The translations under genes were made by a program, and so were the position numbers. From Hygrophila difformis (Eukaryota > Streptophyta > Magnoliopsida > Lamiales > Acanthaceae): a DNA stretch of 64,000 nt. The stretch spans positions 19,842,068 through 19,906,067 of the forward strand of contig JAOANR010000014.1 in the NCBI GenBank assembly GCA_030278955.1, given 5' to 3'. Below the pieces are notes generated by a model, which was not told the origin of the DNA, did no database searches, and worked only from the letters and a program-made list of their open reading frames with translations. Shown piece after piece: positions 12,895 to 23,056 of this stretch. Numbering within the stretch: position 1 is the first letter of the stretch; each line of letters begins with the position of its first letter.

Positions 12895-13625
12895 TGTGCC
12901 AAACCAAGAAAACTGCATGAAATGATGCTGCATCTACTAAATGCAGGAAGATTGTGTTGTAAGCACACAACGTTCGCACAGCTCTGAGTATGGCACAACA
13001 CATAGAAGGGCCGATATAGGTATGTTGTAGCATGCAGCAGTGAAAGAGACGTTACTGACACCTGCGTCCTGAAAAGAATCAATAATTTTTAGCCAGATTA
13101 ACTTGTACACATTTCTCATGCTTTGATAATCTCTGTAACTGATCATACTTGCGTACAGCATCACTAACCGCGCTGCCCTGAACTCTCCGTAATGTGTACA
13201 AACGAAACTAATATTTTGTTGGAATGGGATTTCCAGAGACGAGCAACACGTTCTTACAAAACTCGAACTGTAAGAACGTGTTGCTCCTCTCTGAAAATCC
13301 CATCCCAACAAAAAATTAGTGTTCGTTTGCACACATTACGGAGAGTTCATGGCAGCACGGTTAGTGATGCTCTACGCAAGTATGATCAGTTACGGAGATG
13401 ATCATATGACGATAAATGTGCACAAGGTAATCTGGATAAAACACTAACTATTGTTTTCAGGTATGTATTTGTTAGAAACGTCATCTACTATGCATGCTTC
13501 CACATGCCGATGCTGCCCGACTATGTGTTATGCCTCATCACAGGCATGTGCCAACGTTGCCTGCTTCGAACATAGCCTCCTGCATCTAGAGAGGCCGCAA
13601 CATCACAAACAGCAATCCCGTCTTT
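12895..13625. repeat. Long palindrome d (arms about 0.35 kb)
   Basis: Left arm about 12895-13255 pairs with right arm about 13268-13625; the inner pair is AGCAACACGTTCTTAC near 13242 and GTAAGAACGTGTTGCT near 13270, separated by about a dozen bases. Palindrome f is a close copy. A minus-strand open frame of 131 codons runs through the left arm (12937-13332) but resembles nothing I recognise. Confidence 0.9.
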
Positions 13626-13722
13626 CCTGCTACCTATTTTTTACGGCTTGCATATATCCTCTGTATAGGACGATGCGGATAGTGACCATCACTCTCTGAT
13701 GCCTTCAGGCAATCCGGTAACA

Positions 13723-14545
13723 ATCGGATACCGAGGAAGAGGAGGATGCGGTTTGGGACGACGTTCTTCGGCGTTCGGATTAAAAGCCATGGAGAATCAG
13801 GACGTCCACTGATGTACAATTACTCCTCGACGATCCAAAACTTCTTCAGCATTTCTTATGTTGAAAATGCTCAAATTCTTTCCCCACTTCAGGTGTGCGT
13901 GGGACTTGTGTTTCGGCGAGTTTTCCTGTAACTGGTTCGCTGTCACGGTCCTGCTATGTTATCACGCCGCACACCTGTATGGTGAAATGTGGCAGGCGAC
14001 CGTCCTAATACGACTTTTCCATTAATCTGCATCTCCCGGAAGTCCTAGGTTGTCCCCTCTGCCTCGATCAAATGTTGCCATCTGGGTTACTCAGCGTGTA
14101 AGTCATGAGGAAATTAAGAACTTATTAATTCATCTAGATATGCACATCTCATTATGAATTACACGCTTAAATACCCAGATGTCTACATTTGATCGAGGCA
14201 GAGAGGACAACCTAGAACTTCCGGGCCATGCAGATTAATGAAAAAGTCGTATTAGGACGGTCGCCTGCCACATTTCACCATACAGGTGTGCGGCGTGATA
14301 ACATAGCAAGGACTGTGACAGCGAACTAGTTACAGGAAAACTCGCCGAAACACAAGTCCCGCGCACACCTGAAGTGGGGAAAGAATTTGAGCATTCGCCG
14401 CATAAAAAAGCTGAAGATGTTTCGGTTAGCCCAGGACTAATTGTCCAAAAGTGGACTACATCCTTATCCTTGTCCCTTCGTCCGAACGCTAAAGAGTTTC
14501 ACCCCGCACCGCAACCTCATCTGACTCGCCGGCCGATCGTTGCAA
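13723..14545. repeat. Long palindrome e (arms about 0.39 kb)
   Basis: Left arm from 13723 and right arm ending near 14545 are inverted copies. The centre lies near 14130 between CATTTGATCGAGGCAGAG (14186-14203) and its complement near 14059. It is homologous to b and c but more diverged. The left arm retains a peptide EVLGCPLCLDQM at the position where b has EVLDCPICFDEI. Confidence 0.9.
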
Positions 14546-14679
14546 CACCAGCAACTGGACTCTAGCCGCAACGTTCCCCTTTGGTCTCGCGCCGCAAAGT
14601 ACGGATGGGTTATTTCCGTACAGTTGGTCTCGTGCTCACGGCAAGTGTTACCTTCTCGAACATGCCTGAGTATGATGCT

Positions 14680-15420
14680 GCACTATTCGATCTGTGCCAA
14701 ACCAAGAAAACTGCATGAAATGATGTTGCATCTACTAAATGCAGGAAGATTGTGTTGTAAGCACACAACGTTCGCACAGCTCTGAGTATGGCACAACACA
14801 TACAAGGGCCGATATAGGTATGTTGGATCATGCAGCAGTGAATGCCGTTACTGACACATACAACCTGAAGAGAATCAATAATTTTTAGCCAGATTAACTT
14901 GTACACATTTCTCATGCTTTGATCATCTCCGTAACTGATCATACTTGCGTAAAGCATCACTAACCGCGCTGCCCTGAACTCTCCGTAATGTGTACAAACG
15001 AACACTAATATTTTGTTGGAATGGGATTTTTAGAGACGAGCAACACGTTCTTACAGAACTCGAGCCCGAAGAACGTGTTGCTCCTCTCTAAAAATCCCAT
15101 CCCAACAAAAAATTAGTGTTCGTTTGTACACATTACGGAGAGTTCCCGGCAGCGCGGTTAGTGATGCTTTACGCAAGTATGATCAGTTACGGAGATGATC
15201 ATAGGACGATAAATGTGCACAAGGTAATCTGGATAAAACACTAACTATTGTTTTCAGGTATGTATTTGTTAGAAACGTCATTCTGGGTGCAAGCTTCCAC
15301 ATGCCGATGCTGCCCGACTATGTGTTGTGCCTCATCACAGGCATGTGCCAACGTTGCCTGCTTCGAACATAGCCTCCTGCATCTAGAGAGGCCGCAACAT
15401 CACAAACAGCAATCCCGGCT
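14680..15420. repeat. Long palindrome f (close copy of d)
   Basis: Inverted arms surround a centre near 15065 (AGCAACACGTTCTTAC and GAAGAACGTGTTGCTC). Outside the palindrome the match to d extends leftward (the block starting GGTTATTTCCGTACAG at 12822 and 14608). This shows that d and f, with their left flanks, arose by tandem duplication of a unit of about 1.75-1.79 kb. Confidence 0.9.
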
Positions 15421-15557
15421 TTCATGCTACCGCTTGTTATCGTCGTGAGAGCTGGCTGGCGGGCTGCTACGGCATATTCTTGGCACGCATAATGATCAAT
15501 GCTCCTGGCCCGCGGCAGGATACTGTGCCCGTGCGCGTTTTAGTTTCTACCTAGTGG

Positions 15558-16280
15558 GAATGATATGATCCGACATTTATTGTCAGAAGGAATTAAGAAG
15601 TGAACCGTCGGAGATTGTCGAGAATTCTCACCCCGGTTTGTGCCGTGGCATGTGTGCCCACAATGCCTTTCCCACGAACATGGCGGACATTTCTCCCAAT
15701 GGCAAGAAGGGAATGGGTTCATATTTTTTATCTAATACAGCGATCGAGCCTTACACGGTAGTGGAGAAAGGCATCCAGAATGACGAGCTCGCAAGACATC
15801 GAATGACTAGCCTGTGCGTAAAGGTGTGTGTCCGCCCATCGGATGACCACTGAGCAATAAACCAATCATTGTAGGAATTTTAGAAGCAGATTTTTTGAAG
15901 CACGACTACAAGAGTATTTGAAGGTGCCACCCTTCGAAGAATCTGCTTCTAAAACCCCTACAAGGATTGTTTTAATGGTCAGTGGTCATCGAATGTGAGG
16001 ATGCACACCTTTACGCACAGGTTAGTCATTAGAGGTCTTGCGAGCTCGTCATTCTGAATGCCTTTCTCCACTACCGTGTAAGGCTCCATCGCTGTATTAA
16101 GTAAAAAATATGAACCCATGCCCTACATGCCATGCAGTGGTAGAAATGTCCAACATGTTCGTGCGGAAGGCATTGGGCGCACACATGCCGCGACACAAAC
16201 CGGGCTGCACATTCTCAACAATCTCCGACCATGCACTTCTTAATTCCTTCGGGCAAAGCATGCCGGATCATATCATTCGG
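15558..16280. repeat. Long palindrome g, whose right arm includes the 3' end of the transposase gene
   Basis: The left arm (about 15558-15900) is the inverted copy of about 15932-16280; the core pair is AGAAGCAGATT near 15882 and AATCTGCTTCT near 15940. The right arm covers the last 65 or so coding bases and the 3' flank of the MuDR-type transposase. The left arm therefore carries a second, decayed copy of the transposase C-terminus reading in the opposite direction (GAATGATATGATCCG at 15559, then GAAGGAATTAAGAAGTGA). The stretch 15430-15557 between f and g is not recognised. Confidence 0.88.
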
Positions 16281-19200
16281 GTGTGCCATCGGATACACGG
16301 GTCCGCTCCATGCATCCATCAAAGCACTTCGAAGATAGAAGGCGGCGGCATAGTGGGTTATTTCGAGCCTCGCTTTCCTGCATATTGGAAATACACTCAA
16401 CTTATGTTTCCAGCGCGATAAACCTCTGAAGCAATGATGTAATCGAATACTTACAGTATTGCGGCGACTGCGTGGGAGCACGGTATCAACATCTGCTGGA
16501 AGCTCTGGCATGTGCACGATGGGTCCTCCGTAAGGCTTACCGTGTACGACTTACTGCCGTGCCGGACCTGGTACACATTTTCCAAACGCGTATTCTCGAC
16601 ATCCAACTTATCACCTATCGCTCGAGCATTAAACACCTTCCTAGTTGCCCAATCGGTTAAACGGTCTGTGTTTCTTGAAGCATCTTCATGTCTTCTCTTA
16701 AACCAATCTCCGACAGTAGCACGAATCACCTCCATCATAGCGCACACAGGCAACCTGCGTGCCCACAAAAGGACCTTGTTCATGCTTTCGACGATGTTCG
16801 TCGTCATCATGTCGTACCGCCAGACGGGACAGTGAACTCGCGCGAAGCGTTCTGGCCTTATTTCCTCCATCAAATGTCTATACGCGCTCGGATACCCATC
16901 CCTTAGGGTAGCCATATGCCGGTCGTACACGGACCTCTTGTGTGCATATGCCGCTCCCATGAATGCGTCCTGGGCTCCCTTCCCCCCGAACCGCAACAGG
17001 TTCTTCGCTAGGTGCACGCAGCATAGAACGTGTGGATTCCTCGGGAGCGCTTGCTCCACCGCAGCTCTAATTGCGGGCGAACCGTCAGAGATTATCAACA
17101 CATTGTCGTTTGGAAGAAGCGCGGCCCTCATCTGCGTTAGAAACCATCTCCACGCCCTTGTTGACTCTTTCGGTCCGACCCCGAAACAGAGCGGAAATAT
17201 CTTATTGTTCCCATCTTTCATCACTGCCACGAAAAGTACTCCCTTGTTCTTCCCCTTCAGATGTGTTCCGTCAATCACGATGAAGGGCCGCATCTCTTTC
17301 CACCCAGTAATTGACGCATACAACGCATAGAAACAGTACAAGAACTTATCCTCATCATCAACTACGTACTCCGTATAGGTCCCAGGATTTTGCTCCCGCA
17401 TCATATACAGGTACGATGGAATCATTCGGAAGGAGTCGTCATGCCCACCAAAAATGTATGAAATGGCATGAGCCCGAATCTTTCTCGCCATATCCACCGA
17501 TATTCTGACGCCGTCCTCCAACAAGCGCGCCCGAAGTGACTCGGGTCCCATCGTCTCCGACCCAACCGCCACCACATTCGCATAATATGCCCCCAAGTGA
17601 CTGGACGGGAGTCTCGTGTCTGGAATATTATCCGGGTTAAACGTGCAATTGTGTGGTACCAATCTGTATACGGTCCATATCGATGGGGTACCTCGCGCGC
17701 GCATCTGGAAAGCGCATTCCTCCATGGAACAGCGCACCCAATATCGTGTTTTGTCCGACTTGCAAGTCACGTACCCACATCTCTCTCCGATCAAGTACTC
17801 GACCAATTTCTCCTGCAACCGCCTCTTTGTCGCAAACACTGATCCCACTGCTAGTGGTCTATCCACGGTTTCATCCACGTACGGGTCGACGTAATCTCCA
17901 GGCAGCTCAAGCGGTGGACGCGGCAAATTCCAGTTCCCGCGTGTCATTTGAGGAACCGTGAACCCTTCTGCCGGCAGTCGCCTCGCTGGATCGAGGCCAG
18001 CATCGAGTCCCTCTATGGATCCTCCCTCGCGTACAATTCTCCAGAAGGCTTTGAAATAGGTGAGTATCAAGCGATGCCCTGCCAAATCTTCAAAGTCTAC
18101 TTCCGCTGCTGACTCACCCCATTCATCCTGCCATTCTTCCTCCTCACTCTCATCACTCTGGTCATCCTGTGCCTCATCCACCACGTTATCCTGCGCGCCC
18201 ATGTCCTCATGGTCTGATGCATTCGCTACATTTGTCTCACCCTCCTCTAGCCCGGTAAGGGTTGGATAACTTACAGGGATGGTTGTTCCGTACTCATTAC
18301 GACATTCGTCTACATATTCTGGTACGTGGCCACTGCTACTAGCACCTGCGTTCGGAGCCCACAACGGATTCCGCGACGGTGGATTACCAAATATGAAGTC
18401 CGACCAACTCGTCGCCCCGGACGCGTAGTACGTACAACGGGGGTGTTGTGTGTAATTAGTTGATTCATTCGTACATTCTAAACATTGTCGACCATAAACT
18501 ATTAATACATTTAAAAAAAATCTTTTCGCACATATTAATACAACACTACTTCTAAGCTACTATGATCACCATAAACTATTATTTTCATTACTGTTAATAT
18601 AAATGAAAATGTTAACGTATTATTTTTTTTTTCGAAGAGCCGAAGCCGGGAAATAAAAGAAAACAAACAAGCTGAAGGACAGCAGAAACAAAAGAAAAGG
18701 AAACTAAGCTACAGGGCCAGGGTGAGACAGCCCCCTATCCATCGCAAGACAGAGGAACCCCCGCAATATCCAACTCCAAATCCCCCACCACAAAGTCCGG
18801 CGGGAAGGCCCACGTGGTGAAAAAGTCTTCCACGGAGGCGCCATGTCGAGCAAGCCTATCGGCCACTCTAATACCTTAACGTATTATTGGTTAGCAGAAT
18901 TATAATGATAAAAATAATTGTCCTAATAATTATCAACAATTCATAATATAAATATAAACGCAATTTACCTTAAGTTATACTAGTATATTTTAAATTTTTC
19001 ATTTTCCTACCATGACAGATTCTATTCATTTAATATAAATTTTTTAAATTTTTTAAAAAATTTTATAAAAAATTCTAGTACAGAATTTTTCTTTTTTCAT
19101 TTTCATTGTAAATTTTTTAAATTTAATTTTTTATGAATTATTATATTATTATTACTATAAATTTTTAATATATTATATTTTTATTTTTAATTTAATTTAA

Positions 19201-20436
19201 CCTTATTATTAGATTATTATTACTTTAAATTTTTTAATATTTCTACACATATTCTTTTCATTTTCATTTTGGACTTCAACAAATAATAAAGTAAATAATT
19301 AAAATAACAATAATAATAATAACATAGTAGTAATAATAAAAATAATTAAATAAATATTTTAAAATTTTCTTTTTTGAATTATTATATTATTATGACTTTA
19401 AATTTTTATTATATTAATTTTTTATTTTTTAATTTAATTTAACATTATAATTATATTATTACTACTTTAATCTTCTTAATATTTCTACATTATCTTTTAA
19501 TTTCCATTTTAAACTTCAACAAATAATAATTAAAATAGTAATAACATAATAACAGTCAAAGTAATAATAATACTAATACAAAAGTAATAAATAAAATAAA
19601 TCGGAAACAATAGTACTATTTACTTATAGTAATCTATTAATATTTTATTTATAGAACAGACAGAATAATAATAACTAGACAGAATAATAATAACTTATGT
19701 GTTCGAGTACTCGATAATAATAATTATAATAACATAGTAATAATAATAATAATAATTAAATAAATTTTTTAAATTTAATTTTTTTGAATTAATATATTAT
19801 TATTAATTTAAATTTTTACTATATTTTATTTTTCATTTAATTTAACCTTATTATTATATTATTATTACTTTACACTTTTTAATATTTCTACATTATCTTT
19901 TAATTACCATTTTGAAATTCAAAAAATAATAATTAAAATAATAATTAATAATACTAATAACAAAAGTAATAAATAAAATAAATCGGCACCAGTAATACTA
20001 TGTACTTATATAAATCTAGTAATATTTTTTCATACTATAGACGGAATAATAATAACTTGTGTGTTCAAGTACTCGAAAAATAATAATACTAATTTATGTC
20101 GCCTTTCTTTTTTATTTGTTCATTAATCTACAATTACTATATAGCGGTAAAATGTATCCAAATCTATATCCATTTATTCATGCAAACAAAAAAGAACAAC
20201 AAATTAACAATGTACATTAACGAACTAAACAATTAATTTAACATATTCATATAACATAAATACACGAAAACAAGTACAAGTAAATGCAAAAAATATGCAT
20301 GTACAACGCAAATACTAAATTCAAAAGTAAATAGCACGTATAAATACTTACGATTAACTGTGTAGTCAATATCATCCGCACGGTTTGCTTCCCCTCCCAA
20401 CAACCCTTCCGGACCAAACAACCACGACGAGTCCAT
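16215..20436 (-). CDS. MuDR-type MULE transposase, three exons, open frame intact
   Basis: On the minus strand exon 1 is 20436-20352, exon 2 is 18498-16455 and exon 3 is 16377-16215. All borders are GT-AG and the phases match (1 then 2), giving 763 residues with no internal stop. The product cuts and joins element ends in the nucleus. The N-terminal part is acidic (SDESEEEEWQDE near residue 140). A MuDR-type DNA-binding region follows (GSVFATKRRLQEKLVEYLIG, then cysteine and histidine ligands). The DDE catalytic core has Asp in VIDGTHLKGKNKG, Asp in IISDGSPAI and Glu in TNIVESMNKVL. A SWIM zinc finger has ligands in CTCQSF and PCSHAV. Exon 3 supplies the usual MULE tail (AWSGPVYPMAHPNDM). Intron 1 is 1.85 kb, AT-rich, and contains a LINE remnant; intron 2 is 77 bp. 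The right-end GGACCAAG repeats lie just upstream and could hold its promoter. The exon 1-exon 2 join is inferred from the splice signals and phase. Confidence 0.87.
18625..18875 (-). mobile_element. 5'-truncated LINE 3' end in intron 1 of the transposase gene
   Basis: Read on the minus strand, this piece encodes the end of a plant LINE RNase H region (VADRLARHGASVEDFF and DFVVGDLELD), then a short 3' UTR and a poly(A) tail (the T run at 18622-18632 on the plus strand). It is flanked by a 13-bp direct repeat TTAACGTATTATT at 18612-18624 and 18876-18888, the target-site duplication of a retroposition event. Only about 250 bp remain, so it is dead. Confidence 0.88.
18889..20230. other. AT-rich remainder of transposase intron 1, with diverged repeats
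   Basis: This stretch is very A/T-rich. A phrase close to GAATTATTATATTATTAT recurs near 19136, 19377 and 19786, and a phrase AAGTAATAAATAAAATAAATCGG recurs near 19582 and 19966, so the intron grew by tandem duplications of about 240 and 400 bp. No coding sequence is seen. Confidence 0.7.
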
Positions 20437-20574
20437 TGTTGCGCCGGCCAAAATACAACTGCGCACAAGTTATTCAAAAACCCAACAATTTTTAATAAAT
20501 GCAGCAATATATTAAATAAATATGCAGCAATATATTTCAAAATATGCTAGGATCGCCCATTATTGGACACATCA

Positions 20575-20912
20575 AGCTTGGTCCGTGGATTATAACACAG
20601 AGCATGCTTGGTCCGCATATTTAATGCACGGACCAAGTAGTAGGGTTAATATGACACTCTTCATGCTTGGTCCGCATATTATTGGACCAAGCATAATGCA
20701 CGGACCAAGTCATAATCGACAGAATATAAACACACAGCATGCTTGGTCCGCATATTAATGCACGGACCAAGTAGTAGGGTTAATATAACACTCTGCATGC
20801 TTGGTCCGCATATTATTGGACCAAGCATTAATGCACGGACCAAGTCATAATCGGCAGAATATAAGCACACTGCATGCTTGGTCCGTATATTTTTTCGAGC
20901 GGACCAAGCATT
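20575..20912. repeat. Right subterminal repeat array of MULE-1 (135-bp unit)
   Basis: GCATGCTTGGTCCG recurs at 20602, 20737 and 20872, a period of 135 bp. Within each unit GCTTGGTCCG and CGGACCAAG face each other and can form small hairpins around GCATATTAATGC. The motif is the complement of the GGACCAAG repeats at the left end. The array lies upstream of the transposase exon 1. Confidence 0.85.
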
Positions 20913-21564
20913 GAACAATTTGTCTTTCAGAATCGAAAGGTTTAACATTGAACAATTTTTTGTATAGCTGAAATAAAACCATAGATGTATGTATCCGCGT
21001 TCGGATTAAAAAATTAACATTATCACACAAATAAAACCTTAGAAAATTTTTTTAAAAAAAATCACAGAAAACTTAGAAATAATAACAATATCTACTTAAT
21101 CAAAAAAAAATTATAACTTACCAACTATAAATATATCCGCGTTAGGATCTTCAATGGAAATCGAACTTCTTATAACCCTTCACGGCGGATCTGAAAATTA
21201 CAAGGAAAAAACTGAATTTATACGGAACAATAAAAAAAAATCCACAACAACGACGATGGTCGGCGGATTAAAAATAATCCCCCACCAAATTTATACGCAC
21301 AAGGAAAAAGAAATGGAACAATATAATCATACCCAACAATGACGATGGCCGGAGGATTAACATCGGTCACGGAGAGAAACGAATGGTGGTGAACGGACGC
21401 TGTAGATCTGGATCTAGATCTAGAGAAAAAGAGGTGGCTTTTGAAATGATATTATGAACGCTGAACGGGCGGGTGGTGGGGGAAGTGGGGAATATATTCC
21501 ATGCACTCACGAGAATAAATGCAGACGTAATGACAAAGCGGTTGCCTTCCCGAGGCTTGACTCG

Positions 21565-21870
21565 GTCAAAAACGCTTGGTCCGCTCACAACAATGGGCGG
21601 ACCTAATGGAAAAGCGGACCAAACAGCTTGGTCCGGAGAACGGCGGCTTGGTCCGCCAATTATTATATAGCCGGGTATAGCGAATTCCCGGACTAAGAGG
21701 ATTGCTGTTGCTTGGTCCGCGACAGCGCTATGCCTGGATATTAATAATGTGCGGACTAAGCTTAATATTCCGAGTCAAACAGTCCTAATTAATATCATTT
21801 AGGATAATCCTTGATCAAGCTTCGCCCGGGTATTTTATTTGGTCCGGGTCCGGTCCAAGTATCCGGTCCA
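21565..21870. repeat. Outer right subterminal repeats of MULE-1
   Basis: Scattered CTTGGTCCG and CGGACCAA motifs (near 21574, 21617, 21630, 21647, 21709 and 21838-21870) continue to about 21870 and then stop. ATTCCGAGTCAAACAG near 21765 is the inverted counterpart of the left-end CTGCTTTACTCGGAAT. The region 20913-21564 between the two right arrays is AT-rich leader-like sequence without a recognisable gene. Confidence 0.75.
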
Positions 21871-21880
21871 AGAGGCTTTC

Positions 21881-22803
21881 CGTCTTTTCGGGTAAAAAAC
21901 TGACCTCTATAAAGTGGCGGGTAAAAAAGTTACTGCAAAAGTCTGACCGGCCACGGTCATCATTCACCCCTTAACATAAGTATAAAGTTGTCAGGCTTTT
22001 TGGCATTATTATATTATATGTAGGTTTATTTTGTTCACAACATTTTAGTATGCACGTGTTCAGTGTTCAATTTACTTTTTAAGCTAATAAGTAATAAGGG
22101 CGTGCTGTTACATAAAATTAATAATATCAACTCATATGCAGCCATCAGCCTAGATAATGTTAATATCAATATAATTAAATTCATGGGTGTTTGGTTGGGC
22201 TAAAAATATTTGGTAAATTAAAATGCACTCATAAACTACTAAAAAATAAAATAAAAAGGTTATCACAATTTCTTCTATGTTGTTATTATGTGTGTGTATT
22301 TTTTATAAGCATTTTATTAAATTACATATTATTAATAAAATGTCTCAATTTATTTTTTATTTTTTTATATAAAATCATACATTTAAAATTTCAAGAATAG
22401 TTATTATCCCAAAAAAAAAAATCAAGAATAGAATTCTCTGAATTTTTTCACCATAAATATAGCATATGATGTTGAAAAGAGCCTTGTGAATTGATCAGGA
22501 CAGGGAAGAGCAGCAGGGACCGACCGTATTTGACCATATACTAGTACAGTAATTAGAATTTGGTTTCCGTGCAGAATATTACCAAATTCCACAAAATATG
22601 GAACCAAATCTAATCCCTATATGTCCCACATTATACACACCATCTATTTGGATTTGGACGTATCAATCATTTATTTAGCACACATCACTTATGGGCTTGG
22701 AGCATCATAGGCTGCATATGCAACAGCCACACCCAAACCAAACCCTAATACGATAGCTCTAATAAGGAATTTCATAATTGACCGTACGTGGCAAACTGGC
22801 AAC
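21881..22803. other. Spacer between MULE-1 and a Stowaway MITE
   Basis: This is A/T-rich sequence without a supported coding region, RNA gene or repeat. The outermost part of MULE-1 may extend some tens of bases into it. Confidence 0.6.
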
Positions 22804-22805
22804 TA

Positions 22806-23056
22806 CTCCCCCCGTTCCAAAATAATAGTCTTTTTAGAGATGAAAAAAATGTTCCACAATAGTTGTCATTTTGGGTATTTCAATGTAAGTTTTCCAATAT
22901 TACCCTTTTATTCCCCCAATAATATTCATTCTCTCCACCCCAAGTATATTTATTGGTAAGTGATAGGGCTAGAAATGGAAGATTGTGTAGTAATAATTAT
23001 GTTTCTTGGTATGTGTATTTTTTGCTAGAAAGACAACTAAAAAAGAACGGAGGGAG
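22806..23056. mobile_element. Stowaway (Tc1/mariner) MITE
   Basis: The element is 251 bp long, begins CTCCCCCCGTTCC and ends GGAACGGAGGGAG-like (AAGAACGGAGGGAG). It is flanked by the TA target duplication (22804-22805 and 23057-23058). TIR sequence, size and TA duplication are the Stowaway hallmarks. It is non-coding. Confidence 0.93.

Larger units (their letters stand above)
740..21880. mobile_element. MULE-1: giant Mutator-like element carrying a DUF1985-Ulp1 gene and a MuDR-type transposase
   Basis: The element is inferred from two end regions (about 766-1090 and about 20575-21870). They share dense GGACCAAG motifs, mostly reading in one direction on the left and the other on the right, plus a matching block around ACTCGGAATATTAA (841-855 on the left; inverted near 21760 on the right). 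Between them lie a plus-strand DUF1985-Ulp1 gene, an array of seven long palindromes and a minus-strand MuDR-type transposase. MULEs that carry Ulp1-like protease genes are known in plants (Kaonashi-type MULEs in Arabidopsis, CUMULE in melon). I could not find a clean TIR edge or a 9-bp target duplication, so both ends are approximate. Confidence 0.72.

Noticed and set aside
20575..20912. Possible CRISPR-like array because of regular GCATGCTTGGTCCG repeats
   Set aside because: This is plant nuclear DNA, the repeats are 135 bp apart with repetitive content between them, and they belong to transposon ends.
740..21880. Classification of MULE-1 as a CACTA element from its subterminal repeats
   Set aside because: The transposase has the MuDR-type DDE and SWIM features and no CACTA termini were seen.
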